Source of the DNA: Actinomadura graeca
GTDB lineage: Bacteria > Actinomycetota > Actinomycetes > Streptosporangiales > Streptosporangiaceae
NCBI RefSeq assembly: GCF_019175365.1
Contig: NZ_CP059572.1
Span: forward strand, 2,666,001 to 2,730,000
DNA length: 64,000 nucleotides
Direction: 5' to 3'
The position numbers were made by a program, and so were the translations under genes. The notes below the pieces were generated by a model. It saw nothing but the letters and a program-made list of their open reading frames with translations, did no database searches and had not been told where the DNA came from. Below, one piece after another: positions 49,576 to 59,550 of the stretch. Each line of letters begins with the position of its first letter. Within the stretch, counting starts at the first letter, position 1.

Positions 49576-50405
49576 GAGACCTCCTCGGGATAGGACTCGG
49601 TGTCGACGTGGCCGAGCTCGGGGCGCGGCGCGAGCGGGCTGAGCTGGAAGACCGCGAGGACCTCCGCGTCGCCCTCGTTCACCAGCCGGTGCCGGACGTT
49701 GCGGGGGATGAGCAGCGCCTGCTCGGCGCCGACGGCGAGCGGCTCGCCGTCCAGCTCGACCCGCAGCTCGCCGGTCGCGACGAACAGGTACTCCTCGGAG
49801 TAGGGGTGGTAGTGCTCGGTGACCTTCTCGCCCGGCGCGAGCCGCACGGCGCCGCAGAACCCGGACGTCGACCCGGCCGTGGCGGGCGACACCATCGTGC
49901 GGACGTCGCCGCCGCGCTTGCGGTTGGCGGGCACGTCGTGGAACCCGACGGCCGTCCGGCGGCGCCGCTCCACCTTGTCCTTGATCAGCCCCATCTGGAC
50001 CGCCGTGTTCGCGTTGATCCGGTCGGTCATCCCGGCGGTGTCGAGCGGCGCGCCGTCCTTCATCTCGAAGTCCTGCACCCAGCGCATCCGGGTGCGGTCG
50101 GCGGCGAGCTCCTCGAACGTCCAGGTGATGTTCATGAACTCGAACGGGCCCTTCTCGACCCGCCGGGACCGGACGGTCCAGGTGCTCGTGTCCCAGGCGC
50201 GCGTGGACACCCAGGACCACTCGCGGCCCTGCTCGTCCGGGTGCATCGTCAGGCGGAAGGTGACCGAGTCCTCGTCCTCCTCCAGGACCTCGGCCTTGGC
50301 GTACTCGGAGAACAGGTCCGGCCAGGTCCGCACGTCGTTGGTCTGCGCGAAGACGAACGGGACGGGCGCGTCGATCTCGATGGCGTTGTCGGTGTGTCCG
50401 ATCAC
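49572..50405 (-). CDS. Aromatase/cyclase-cupin fusion
   Basis: A protein of 277 aa. Residues 1-150 form a SRPBCC/START-type polyketide cyclase (TcmN/WhiE-ORFVI kind): IEIDAPVPFVFAQTNDVRTW, then FMNITWTFEELAADRTRMRW. Residues 165-277 form a cupin with HYHPYSEEYLFVATGE and a later His in RNVRHRLVNEG, as in WhiE ORFII. In whiE these are separate genes; here they are one frame. The cyclase part shapes the first ring(s); the cupin part assists in an unknown way. Confidence 0.88.
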   Translation of the reverse strand: MIGHTDNAIEIDAPVPFVFAQTNDVRTWPDLFSEYAKAEVLEEDEDSVTFRLTMHPDEQGREWSWVSTRAWDTSTWTVRSRRVEKGPFEFMNITWTFEELAADRTRMRWVQDFEMKDGAPLDTAGMTDRINANTAVQMGLIKDKVERRRRTAVGFHDVPANRKRGGDVRTMVSPATAGSTSGFCGAVRLAPGEKVTEHYHPYSEEYLFVATGELRVELDGEPLAVGAEQALLIPRNVRHRLVNEGDAEVLAVFQLSPLAPRPELGHVDTESYPEEVS

Positions 50406-50443
50406 GGTGGCTCCCTCAGGCGTTCGGGCTCGGTCAGGGCGGG

Positions 50444-50682
50444 TCAGACGGCGAGCCGGCGTTCGGTGACCATGCGCCTCAGCCCCTCGGGGGTCTGCTC
50501 GGCGGTGAGGTCCTCTTCGACGTCGATGTCGTAGCGGTCCTGGATCCGGGTGGCGATCTCCATCCGGGCCAGGGAGTCCAGGTCGAGCTCCTCGAAGGAG
50601 CGGGCGAGGGACTCGGCGCCGGCGGCCTTGTCCAGGCCCACGGCGACCAGCAGCTCCAGGACGTCCTCGTCGGTGATCTTCT

Positions 50683-50692
<10 letters not shown>
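50444..50692 (-). CDS. Type II PKS acyl carrier protein
   Basis: A protein of 82 aa. The phosphopantetheine Ser40 is in ELDLDSLARMEI. The start at ATG 50692 gives the normal ACP length and overlaps the biotin carboxylase gene by 10 bp. The order of ACP after the carboxylase genes and before cyclase and KS genes makes one transcription unit for extender supply and chain building. Confidence 0.92.
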
Positions 50693-52079
<1,387 letters not shown>

Positions 52080-52083
<4 letters not shown>

Positions 52084-52625
52084 GGCCCGTCCGTCCTGAT
52101 CCGGACCAGCACCTGGCCGAACTCCACCGGCTCGGCGTCGGCCACCATCACCTGGAGCACCTCGCCGGACCAGTCGGACGCGACGGGGTTCATCAGCTTC
52201 ATCGCCTCGACGATCCCGATCGTCTGCCCGGCCTCGATCCGGTCGCCCGGCTGGACGAACGGGGGCGCGCCCGGCTCGGGCGCCACGTAGAACGTCCCGA
52301 CCAGCGGGGCGACGACGCGCTTGAGGGTGTCGTCGACGGGCGGCGCGGCGGGCTCGCCCGCCGCCGGGACCCCGGCCACGGCGGCGGCCGGGGCGGCGAC
52401 CACGGTCCGCGGGGCCTCCGGGGCGTGCTGCGCCCAGGTGACCTCCAGCACGCACTCCCCGAGGCGCGCGGAGACGCTGGTGACCGGCCCGGGGACGGTC
52501 TTGACGAGGTGGCTCACCTCCTCGCGGAGCAGCCGCAGCGACTCGTGCCCCGGCGGGGGCTGCGCGGCGGGGCGGGCGTGCTCGGCCGACTCGACGGACC
52601 CGGCGGGCTCGTTGTGCTCAGACAT
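52080..52625 (-). CDS. accB: Biotin carboxyl carrier protein
   Basis: A protein of 181 aa. The C-terminal biotinyl domain has the lysine in EAMKLMNPVASDW. An Ala/Pro-rich linker (about residues 75-100) leads from a variable N-terminal part of AccB type. Overlaps the carboxyltransferase gene by 8 bp and the biotin carboxylase by 4 bp. Confidence 0.92.
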
Positions 52626-54345
52626 CGGCGACCACCCCCTGGCGGCGGAACCTGGCGTGCCGCTGCTCCCGCAGCTCGTCCGCGCCGAGCCCGGCGAGGC
52701 CGGAGAGCGCCGACAGCACGGCGGACTTCAGGGCGGCCGCGGCCTCGGCCGGCGCCGCCTGCGCGCCGCCGTCCGGCTCGTCCACCACACCGTCGACGAC
52801 GCCGAGCCCGAGCAGCTCCGGCGCGGTGATGCGCAGCGCCTCGGCCATCGCGGCGCCCCGGGACGGGTCGCCGTGCAGGATCGTCGAGCAGCTCTCGGGG
52901 CTGATCACCGAGTAGCAGGCGTTCTCCATCATCAGCACGGTGTTGGCGACGGCCAGCGCGATCGCGCCGCCGCTGCCGCCCTCCCCCGTCACGGTGGCGA
53001 CGACCGGCACCCGCAGCCGCGTCATCCCGGCGATGCACTCGGAGATCGCCCACGCCTGGCCGCGTTCCTCGGCGCCGACGCCCGGCGCCGCGCCCTGCGT
53101 GTCGACCAGGGTGACGACCGGGAGGCCGAGCGAGTCGGCGAGCCGCATCAGGCGCAGCGCCTTCCGGTACCCCTCAGGGCCCGGCATCCCGAAGTTGCGG
53201 GCGACGAGCTCCTTGGTGTCGTGGCCCTTCTGATGCCCGATGATCATCACGGTGACGCCGTCGATGTCGCCGATGCCGCCGACCACCGCCGGGTCGTCCC
53301 GGAAGTTCCGGTCGCCGTGCAGCTCCACGAAGTCGCCGCAGATCCGCCAGATGTAGTCGAGGGTCGTGGGCCGGTCGATGTCGCGGGCCAGCCGGACGGT
53401 CTCCCACGCGCTGCGCCCGGGCACGCGGGCGGCCCGTCCCGCGGCGCCCGCCGGAGCGGCAGGCCCGGACGGAGCGGCGGACGCGGCGGGCGGCGGCGTG
53501 CGGTCGCCGCCGAGGAGGGTCAGCAGCCGGGCGAGGAGCGGGCGGACGCCGTCCCGCGGCTCCACCCGGTCGAGCATGCCCTGGCCCTTGAGGTACTCGG
53601 CCGTCTGGAAGCCGGCGGGCAGCCGCTCCCGGGTCGCGGCCTCGATCACGCGGGGCCCGGCGAACCCGATCAGGCCGCCGCGCTCGGCGACCAGCAGGTC
53701 CGCCAGCGTCGCGAACGACGCGGTGACGCCGCCGAACGTCGGGTCGGTCAGCACGCAGACCGACGGCACGCCCGCGTCGCGGAGCCGTTCGAGCGCCTGC
53801 GCGGACTTCGCCATCTGCATCAGCGAGAGGGCGCCCTCCTGCATCCGGGCGCCGCCGGACCCGGCGCTGAGGACCAGCGGCCACCGCCGCGCCTCGGCCT
53901 CCTCCGCGGCCCGCGCCACCGTCTCGCCCACCGCCGAGCCCATGCTGCCGCCCATGAACCCGAAGTCCATGACGGCGACCATGACCGGGTGCCCGCCGAT
54001 GGCGGCGGTGCCGTAGAGCATCGCGTCGTCGAGGCCGGTGCGGCGCCGTGCCTGCGCGAGCCGCTCGGTGTACGGGCGGGAGTCGCTGAACCCGAGCGGG
54101 TCCGCGCCCCGCACCTGCTCGGCCGGGCGGAACGACCCCTCGTCCACCAGGACGCCGAGCCGCTCGCGGGCGCCGAGGCGGCGGTGGTGCCCGCATTCGG
54201 GGCACACGTGCTGGTTGCGGACCAGGCGCGGGACGTAGACGGACGCGGCGCACTGGGCGCACCGCAGCCACTTCTCGTCCTCCGGATCGGCGGCGAGCGC
54301 CGTGCCCGGGGCCCCGGCGGCGGTCATCGCGGGGCCCCCGTCCAC
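52618..54345 (-). CDS. accDA: Acetyl-CoA carboxylase carboxyltransferase, fused beta and alpha
   Basis: A protein of 575 aa. A zinc finger (CAQC ... CPEC) near residues 33-55 and the AccD crotonase fold (MDFGFMGGSMGSAVGE, LSAGSGGARMQEG) come first. An Ala/Pro/Gly-rich linker near residues 275-310 precedes the AccA half (VTMIIGHQKGHDTKE, TLVDTQGAAPGVGAEERGQA, GGSGGAIALAV). Fused DA subunits are known in actinobacteria. It makes malonyl-CoA with the two preceding subunits and overlaps the TcmI-like cyclase gene by 22 bp. Confidence 0.93.
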   Translation of the reverse strand: MDGGPAMTAAGAPGTALAADPEDEKWLRCAQCAASVYVPRLVRNQHVCPECGHHRRLGARERLGVLVDEGSFRPAEQVRGADPLGFSDSRPYTERLAQARRRTGLDDAMLYGTAAIGGHPVMVAVMDFGFMGGSMGSAVGETVARAAEEAEARRWPLVLSAGSGGARMQEGALSLMQMAKSAQALERLRDAGVPSVCVLTDPTFGGVTASFATLADLLVAERGGLIGFAGPRVIEAATRERLPAGFQTAEYLKGQGMLDRVEPRDGVRPLLARLLTLLGGDRTPPPAASAAPSGPAAPAGAAGRAARVPGRSAWETVRLARDIDRPTTLDYIWRICGDFVELHGDRNFRDDPAVVGGIGDIDGVTVMIIGHQKGHDTKELVARNFGMPGPEGYRKALRLMRLADSLGLPVVTLVDTQGAAPGVGAEERGQAWAISECIAGMTRLRVPVVATVTGEGGSGGAIALAVANTVLMMENACYSVISPESCSTILHGDPSRGAAMAEALRITAPELLGLGVVDGVVDEPDGGAQAAPAEAAAALKSAVLSALSGLAGLGADELREQRHARFRRQGVVADV

Positions 54346-54656
54346 TCGTAGAACCCCTCGGCCATCGCGTCGGCGGGGCTCCGCCAGGTCGCCGGGTCGA
54401 ACGGCGCGATGTGCGCGCCGAGGTCGTCGCTCAGCTTCCGGAAGTCGTCCCTGCGGCGCGCCTCGGACATCGCCTCGGACGCGGCGCCGCTGAACTCGGC
54501 GTAGTGGAAGTACAGGTCGCGGTACCGGAAGAGATTCCGGCGGGTCACGCCGAGGACCCGGGGCAGTTCCGTCTCGTCGGACGCGCCGAACAGCCCCGCC
54601 ACGTCGTCCGCGGAATCGGGCCGCATTCGTGCGACTATGAGGATCCGGTCGGTCAC
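54324..54656 (-). CDS. TcmI/WhiE-ORFVII-type polyketide cyclase
   Basis: A protein of 110 aa, the normal family length. It is a small ferredoxin-like fold with FRYRDLYFHYAEFSG, and RRNLFRYRDLY matches the conserved core. AAGGAGAG precedes the GTG start. It probably closes a late ring. It is the first gene of the second leftward unit; the 200-bp gap before it contains a strong terminator for the upstream unit and presumably a promoter. Confidence 0.88.
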   Translation of the reverse strand: MTDRILIVARMRPDSADDVAGLFGASDETELPRVLGVTRRNLFRYRDLYFHYAEFSGAASEAMSEARRRDDFRKLSDDLGAHIAPFDPATWRSPADAMAEGFYEWTGAPR

Positions 54657-54805
54657 TGGGCTCTCCTTAGGTTTCCCTGGGAATCGCCTTCACGCTAAAT
54701 GTCAGAATCAGGCCGGTCTTCCCCCTCCGATGTGAAATGTGACCTCCTCCCGGCAGCCGGAATGTCCCCCGCGCGGTGGAGAAGCCCCATGTGGCCGGGC
54801 ATGCC

Positions 54806-54842
54806 GACGGCCGCGCGCTCCGGGGGCGAGCGCGCGGCCGTC
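54806..54842 (-). terminator. Strong hairpin dividing the polyketide cluster
   Basis: A perfect 15-bp stem, GACGGCCGCGCGCTC / GAGCGCGCGGCCGTC, with a 7-nt loop, 15 bp after the amidohydrolase stop. It ends the tailoring-gene unit that starts at 59308 and leaves about 150 bp for a promoter of the core PKS unit. Confidence 0.75.
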
Positions 54843-54856
54843 GATTCGGGGAATGG

Positions 54857-55825
54857 TCAGGACAGGTCGAAGAGCTCCGCCGCGTTCCGCCACGACACGC
54901 GCTCGCGGTCGGCCGGGTCGCGCAGTTCGCTCGCGATGATGTCCATAATGGGCTTCACCTGGTCCATCAATGGCGGTGCGTCCGTTCCCACAAGGATGTG
55001 GGACGCGCTGAACGTGGTCAGGTTGGCGCGCAGCTGCGCCGCGTTCGGAAAGGACGTGTCGACGTAGATCCGGGCGAGCGACTCACTCGGCACCGCCGTG
55101 CCCGGCGAGCCGTGCGGACCGGCCGGCGGCTGCCCCGGCCACGGGCGCATCGCCGCGTCCAGCTTCTCGGGCAGGTGCGCCAGCCCCCCGCCGCCGCCGG
55201 CGGCGATCAGCCGGAGCGCGGGATAGCGCTCCAGCCAGCCCGCGCAGACGATCGCCGCGATGCCCGCGGTGATGTCGCACGGCCGGACCGCGTGCTCGAC
55301 CAGGCCGATGTGCCCGCCCATCGCGGCCGTGCCGACCGGCTCGGCCGGCGGGTGCACCAGCACCGGCGCCCCCGTCTCGGCCGCCATCGCGAAGAAGCCG
55401 TCCGCGCGGGGCGTGCTCAGGTACTCCCCGGCGACGCTGCTGTTGACGATCAGCCCGACGAACCGCGGGTCCTTCACCAGCTCGGCGGCCTGCTCCAGCA
55501 TCGCGTCCCCGCCGAGCGGGTCGAGGTAGGCGTAGGCGCGCAGCGCGTCCGGGAACCGGTCGACGAGGCCGCCGATGGCCTCGTTGTACGCGCGGACCTT
55601 CGCGACGGGCTGGGCGTAGTTCTCCGCGGCCGCGCCGGGGAGCATCGAGCCCGCGCCGCACGGGCTGCCGATCACCGTCAGCCCGACGCCCTGCTCGCGC
55701 TTGGCCTCGATCGAGCCCTCGGGGTCGAACAGGCTCGGCGGGCCGAGCCCGCCCGCGCCCTCGGCGGCCAGGTGCCCGTGGACGTCGATCGTCGTCCCGG
55801 CCGGAACCGTCCCGGCCGGGCTCAT
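54857..55825 (-). CDS. Amidohydrolase-2 family enzyme (ACMSD/decarboxylase-like)
   Basis: A protein of 322 aa. IDVHGHL near residue 14 supplies two metal ligands, VLVHPPAEP is a third and VGTDAPPL the late Asp. This layout is that of amidohydrolase-2 enzymes, which include ACMSD and aromatic-acid decarboxylases. In a type II PKS cluster, removal of the terminal carboxyl of the polyketide is a plausible role. It overlaps the SchA/CurD gene by 4 bp. Confidence 0.83.
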   Translation of the reverse strand: MSPAGTVPAGTTIDVHGHLAAEGAGGLGPPSLFDPEGSIEAKREQGVGLTVIGSPCGAGSMLPGAAAENYAQPVAKVRAYNEAIGGLVDRFPDALRAYAYLDPLGGDAMLEQAAELVKDPRFVGLIVNSSVAGEYLSTPRADGFFAMAAETGAPVLVHPPAEPVGTAAMGGHIGLVEHAVRPCDITAGIAAIVCAGWLERYPALRLIAAGGGGGLAHLPEKLDAAMRPWPGQPPAGPHGSPGTAVPSESLARIYVDTSFPNAAQLRANLTTFSASHILVGTDAPPLMDQVKPIMDIIASELRDPADRERVSWRNAAELFDLS

Positions 55826-56184
55826 GCCGGCGTCTCCGCGGGGTCGGAGCGGCGGGTCGTCACGTGCTGCATGAGCGAGCTGATGAAGAAGTCGCGGGTC
55901 CCCTCGGGGGTGCTGGTGTCGCGCTCGTCGGCCAGGTACTGCGCGATCTCCCGCTCGACCCGCTGGATGGTGGGCTGGGACGACAGGTGCGCCATCAGCC
56001 CGGGCAGGTTCCCGTCGATCTCGATCATCCGGACGACCAGGTCGTCCTTGACGAACACCGACGTGCTGACCAGGCGGGTGCCGTCCGGCGCCGTCCACTC
56101 GGGCGGCGCGTACCCGGCCAGCAGCTCCTTCACCTTGTCCTGCGTGCCGGGCCTGATCCTGAACATGATCGCGTGGCGTTCCAC
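55822..56184 (-). CDS. SchA/CurD-like protein (WhiE ORFI type)
   Basis: A protein of 120 aa. Two repeated ferredoxin-like segments begin ERHAIMFRIRPGTQDKVKEL; later parts are TSVFVKDDLVVRMIEIDG and DFFISSLMQHVTTR, which recall the SchA/CurD-like domain of spore-pigment clusters. Its biochemical role is unsettled even in whiE. It completes the WhiE set in this cluster. Confidence 0.8.
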   Translation of the reverse strand: MERHAIMFRIRPGTQDKVKELLAGYAPPEWTAPDGTRLVSTSVFVKDDLVVRMIEIDGNLPGLMAHLSSQPTIQRVEREIAQYLADERDTSTPEGTRDFFISSLMQHVTTRRSDPAETPA

Positions 56185-56217
56185 GGTGGTCGGTCCTTTC
56201 CCTCGGGTGGCGGTTCC

Positions 56218-56676
56218 TCAGTCGATGGACAGTGCGGCGAGCGCGTACAGGCCGAACCCGGCCAGCGCGAACGCCGTGCGGACGGAGTTGGCGCGGCACC
56301 AGCGGGCGCGCAGCTCGGCCCAGCCGGCGGGGACCTCCCCCGGGTCCCACGCGGAGATCGTCCGGTTGATCGGCACGTTGCGGGTGTCGGAGACCACCGC
56401 GACCAGGACGGACATGGCGAGCCCCGCGCAGCACAGCAGCCGCGCGTGCAGCCCGACGGGCAGCAGCGCGAGGACGACGGCGGTGGCCATCGTCACCCGG
56501 GTCACCCACGGCAGCAGCGGGTCGAACCGGCGGTCGAGGAGCTGGTGCACCTGCGCGTAGCGGTCGCCCGGCAGCGCGACGAGGGTGGGCACGATCGCGC
56601 GCCACACGGCGAACAGGGTGCCCGCCACCGTGCCGCTGCCGAGCAGCACGACCATGGACAGCGTCCTCGCGAGCAT
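56218..56676 (-). CDS. DUF1772/anthrone-oxygenase-like membrane protein
   Basis: A protein of 152 aa with four predicted TM helices; the first is LSMVVLLGSGTVAGTLFAVW. NVPINRTISAW is the conserved loop of DUF1772, the family that contains fungal anthrone oxygenases. In a pentangular or anthracycline-like pathway it may oxidise an anthrone to an anthraquinone. It lies 13 bp after the FAD hydroxylase gene. Confidence 0.82.
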   Translation of the reverse strand: MLARTLSMVVLLGSGTVAGTLFAVWRAIVPTLVALPGDRYAQVHQLLDRRFDPLLPWVTRVTMATAVVLALLPVGLHARLLCCAGLAMSVLVAVVSDTRNVPINRTISAWDPGEVPAGWAELRARWCRANSVRTAFALAGFGLYALAALSID

Positions 56677-56689
56677 GGCGGTCCCCTCC

Positions 56690-57910
56690 TCAGAAGTCGG
56701 TCCCGGTGATCAGGTCGAAGGTCTTGCGGTAGACGACGCGCCTGAAGGCGACCCGCATGAACGCCTCACGGAACCGGCACAGCGCGGGATGCTCCCAGCG
56801 GCTGAGCGAGCCGATGGCCCGCGACCGCCGGACGATCGTGGTCGTGCGGCCGAGCCGCCGCCGCTCGTACAGCTCCAGCGCCTCGCCCTCCGACGACGCC
56901 GCGCCCACGCACTGGGAGAGCACCAGCGCGTCCTCGATCGACTGGCATCCGCCCTGCCCGAGGTTGAAGGCCATCGGGTGGGCGGCGTCGCCGAGCAGCG
57001 TGACCCGGCCCGCGGTCCACCGGCGGACGGGGGTGCGGTCGTAGATGTCGATGGGGGTGATCTCCGCGGGCGGGGTGGCGCCGATGAGCGCGGCGACCGG
57101 GTCGGGCCAGCCCGCGAACTGCTCGGACACGATCTGCCCGCCGGTGCTGCCGAGCGCGTCCAGCCCGTGGCCGATGCGGTCGCTGGTGATGGCGTCCCAG
57201 TAGACGAGGCCGTCCGCGAGCGGGTAGTAGACGAATCGGCGGCCCCGCCCCCAGATGTTGACGAACGTCCCCGGCCGCACGCCCGGGTCCGGGACGACGC
57301 CCTGCCACGCGGTGTACCCGGCGTAGCGAGGCGGCGGCTCGTACGGCATCAGCGCCGCCCGGACGGTCGAGCGCAGCCCGTCGGCGCCGATGAGCAGGTC
57401 GCGCCGGATCTCCTCCCGCCTCCCGCCCGGCCTCGCCAGCGTCACCGTCACGCCGCCGGGGTCGGCGGCGAAACCGGCGCACCGGGCACCGAGCCGCAGG
57501 TCCGCGCCGACCTGCCCGGTCAGCATCCGGTGCAGCTCCGGGCGGCTCACCGCGTAGACGGGCACGCCGCACCGCTCGCTGACCTCGCTCACCGGCCACC
57601 GCGCCAGCCGCCGGCCCCGCCACGACCGGAACTCCTGCACCCGGATCTCGTGACCGATCTTGGCGAGCTCGTCCTGGAGGCCGAGCAGCCCGAGGGCGCG
57701 CACGGCGTTGTGCCACAGCATCAGGCCGCCGCCGGCCTGGATCCGGTCCAGGTCGGACGCCCGCTCGTGGACGGTGACGCGGACGCCCGCGCCGCGCAGC
57801 GCGACGGCGGCGGTCAGCCCGCCGATGCCCCCGCCCACGATCGCGACCCCGCCGTCGCCCGGCGGCGGCGCGGCGTCGCCCGGGTCCCCACCGGAACCAC
57901 CGTCGGTCAT
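56690..57910 (-). CDS. FAD-dependent aromatic hydroxylase
   Basis: A protein of 406 aa. The FAD motif GGGIGGLTAAVALRGAGV is at residues 25-42, the second (DG) motif reads DLLIGADGLRSTVR, and the third is VTLLGDAAHPMAFNLGQGG. These are the marks of group A flavin monooxygenases such as WhiE ORFVIII. It adds hydroxyl groups to the polycyclic product using NAD(P)H. GTG/ATG overlap with the ABM gene before it. Confidence 0.92.
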   Translation of the reverse strand: MTDGGSGGDPGDAAPPPGDGGVAIVGGGIGGLTAAVALRGAGVRVTVHERASDLDRIQAGGGLMLWHNAVRALGLLGLQDELAKIGHEIRVQEFRSWRGRRLARWPVSEVSERCGVPVYAVSRPELHRMLTGQVGADLRLGARCAGFAADPGGVTVTLARPGGRREEIRRDLLIGADGLRSTVRAALMPYEPPPRYAGYTAWQGVVPDPGVRPGTFVNIWGRGRRFVYYPLADGLVYWDAITSDRIGHGLDALGSTGGQIVSEQFAGWPDPVAALIGATPPAEITPIDIYDRTPVRRWTAGRVTLLGDAAHPMAFNLGQGGCQSIEDALVLSQCVGAASSEGEALELYERRRLGRTTTIVRRSRAIGSLSRWEHPALCRFREAFMRVAFRRVVYRKTFDLITGTDF

Positions 57911-58230
57911 GCTCCGCCGCCCGGCCGTACCCCGTCCGCGGTGGCCCGCACCGGGTAGATCTTCCGCTCCACCCGGCCCGCCCAGTAGGGCCGCATCGGC
58001 GTCGTCGCCTCCCGGTGGACGGGCGCGTCCTCCCAGGCGAGGAACTGCTCCTCGCTCTCCCACTCGCTGAGCAGGATGTAGCCGCCGGGACGGTCGCCGT
58101 CGCGCAGCAGCTCGTCGCGGACATGGCCCGGCGTGCCCGCGACCTTGGCCGCGACCTCGGTGTAGGCGGCCTCGAACGGCCCCCGCTGGTCCTCCTTGAC
58201 GGACGCGAACACCATCACCCGTACGGTCAT
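57907..58230 (-). CDS. ABM-domain protein 2 (quinone-forming monooxygenase type)
   Basis: A protein of 107 aa with an antibiotic-biosynthesis-monooxygenase fold: MVFASVKEDQRGPFEAAYTE, then GYILLSEWESEEQFLAWEDA. Such proteins oxidise polycyclic aromatic substrates without cofactor, as ActVA-Orf6 does. Overlaps its two neighbours by 4 bp each. Confidence 0.85.
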   Translation of the reverse strand: MTVRVMVFASVKEDQRGPFEAAYTEVAAKVAGTPGHVRDELLRDGDRPGGYILLSEWESEEQFLAWEDAPVHREATTPMRPYWAGRVERKIYPVRATADGVRPGGGA

Positions 58231-58565
58231 CTCGACTCCCTCTCATGCTCGGTCCGGCCGGTACCGGTCCCGTCGGCGTCGACGTGCCGGACGATCTCGT
58301 CGACGCGCATCTCGGCCGACACCCGCAGCTCGCGCAGCGGCGCCGTCAGCCGGTCCTGGTCCGGGCTGCGCTCGAACGCGCGGAACGCATCGAGGCTCTC
58401 CCAGTCACTGGTGATCACGTAGGTGTCCGGCTCGTCGCCGCGCAGCAGCGACTGCCGGAGGTTGGCGGGCTCCCGGCTGGTCGCGGCGGCGACGGCGTCG
58501 AAGGCCCGCTCGAACGCGCGCTCCCCGCCGGGGCGGACGCGCATCCGCAGCGTGGCCCTGATCAT
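58227..58565 (-). CDS. ABM-domain protein 1
   Basis: A protein of 112 aa with the same fold as the next gene: LRMRVRPGGERAFERAFDA and YVITSDWESLDAFRAFE. The pair is a tandem duplication that has diverged; one could oxidise, and the other act as a heterodimer partner. TGATG overlap with the SDR stop shows tight coupling. Confidence 0.85.
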   Translation of the reverse strand: MIRATLRMRVRPGGERAFERAFDAVAAATSREPANLRQSLLRGDEPDTYVITSDWESLDAFRAFERSPDQDRLTAPLRELRVSAEMRVDEIVRHVDADGTGTGRTEHERESR

Positions 58566-59308
58566 CAGATCCCCCCGTCCACGTGGAGGGTGGCGCCGGT
58601 GACGTAGCGGGAGGCGTCGCTGAGCAGGAACAGCACCGGCCCGGCGATCTCGCCGGGGTCGGCGATCCGGCCGAGCGCGATCATGCCGGAGTAGCGGTCC
58701 CGCGCCGCCTGCGGGACGCCGCTCATCTGGTCGGTCTCCACCAGCCCGGGGGCGATGCCGTTCACCCGGATGCCGCGCGGCCCCAGCTCCTTGCAGAGCG
58801 AGCGGGTGAGCCCGGTGACGCCCGACTTCGCGGCCGTGTAGTGCACCCGCCCGGCCATGCCGCGGAACGCGACCGCCGAGGTGACGTTGACGATGGACGC
58901 GCCCGGCTCCAGCCGCTTGAGCGCGGCCTGGACCGTCAGGTACATGCCGGTGAGGTTCACGTCCAGGACGCGGTGCCATTCCTCCGGCTCCAGGTCCTCG
59001 ATGGTGCGGTGGCTGACGACGCCGGCGTTGTTGACGACGCCCGCGAGGCCGCCGAAACGCTCGTGCGCCCGCTCCACGAGCGCGGAGACGTCGGCCGCCT
59101 TCGCCGCGTCCGCGCGGACGAGCTGGTAGTCGGCGCCCAGGTTGGCGAGCCTTTTGTCCAGGGCCGAGACGGCCTCGCCGCCCGTCACGTAGGACGCGGT
59201 GACCCGCGCGCCGGCCCGGGCGAGCGCCAGGACGACCGCCTGGCCGATGCCCCGCGTCCCGCCCGTCACCAGGATGTGCTCACCGGACAGGTCGAATTCG
59301 GATTTCAT
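58565..59308 (-). CDS. SDR ketoreductase (FabG-like)
   Basis: A protein of 247 aa. Cofactor motif TGGTRGIGQAV, NNAG in VVNNAGVVSH, catalytic Ser in VNVTSAVAF and the YTAAK pair. It ends ATLHVDGGI as FabG-type enzymes do. It is the first gene of the tailoring unit and could be the C9-type ketoreductase or act on a later intermediate. ATG 59308 is chosen because the family N-terminus begins there, not at the upstream open frame. Confidence 0.9.
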   Translation of the reverse strand: MKSEFDLSGEHILVTGGTRGIGQAVVLALARAGARVTASYVTGGEAVSALDKRLANLGADYQLVRADAAKAADVSALVERAHERFGGLAGVVNNAGVVSHRTIEDLEPEEWHRVLDVNLTGMYLTVQAALKRLEPGASIVNVTSAVAFRGMAGRVHYTAAKSGVTGLTRSLCKELGPRGIRVNGIAPGLVETDQMSGVPQAARDRYSGMIALGRIADPGEIAGPVLFLLSDASRYVTGATLHVDGGI

Positions 59309-59509
59309 GAACCGCACCTTCCGTCGGAACTCCGTCGGATCGGAAGGCACGCTACGGAACGGACAGCGCATCGTCTTCCACCTGCGGGGCGAGGCCCTTC
59401 GTCCCCCTTCAGGCCGGTCGGGATACCGGCGGGGGAGGCGCGCCGCCCGGAGCCGCCCGGCGTGCACGCGGATAAGGTCCCCGTGCACGCAGAGACCCCT
59501 CACACAGCT

Positions 59510-59531
59510 TTCTCTGCGTTCTCCAAGGTCC
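59510..59531 (+). promoter_or_regulatory. Candidate response-regulator box before the regulator gene
   Basis: TTCTCTGCGTTCTC (two TTCTC in 9-bp register) merges into CGTTCTCCAAGGTCC, 20 bp before ATG 59551. Closely matching sequences occur upstream of the MMPL and kinase genes (62588-62630). Probably an autoregulatory site or a shared promoter element. Confidence 0.5.
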
Positions 59532-59550
59532 ACCGTTCACACTTGGAGCC

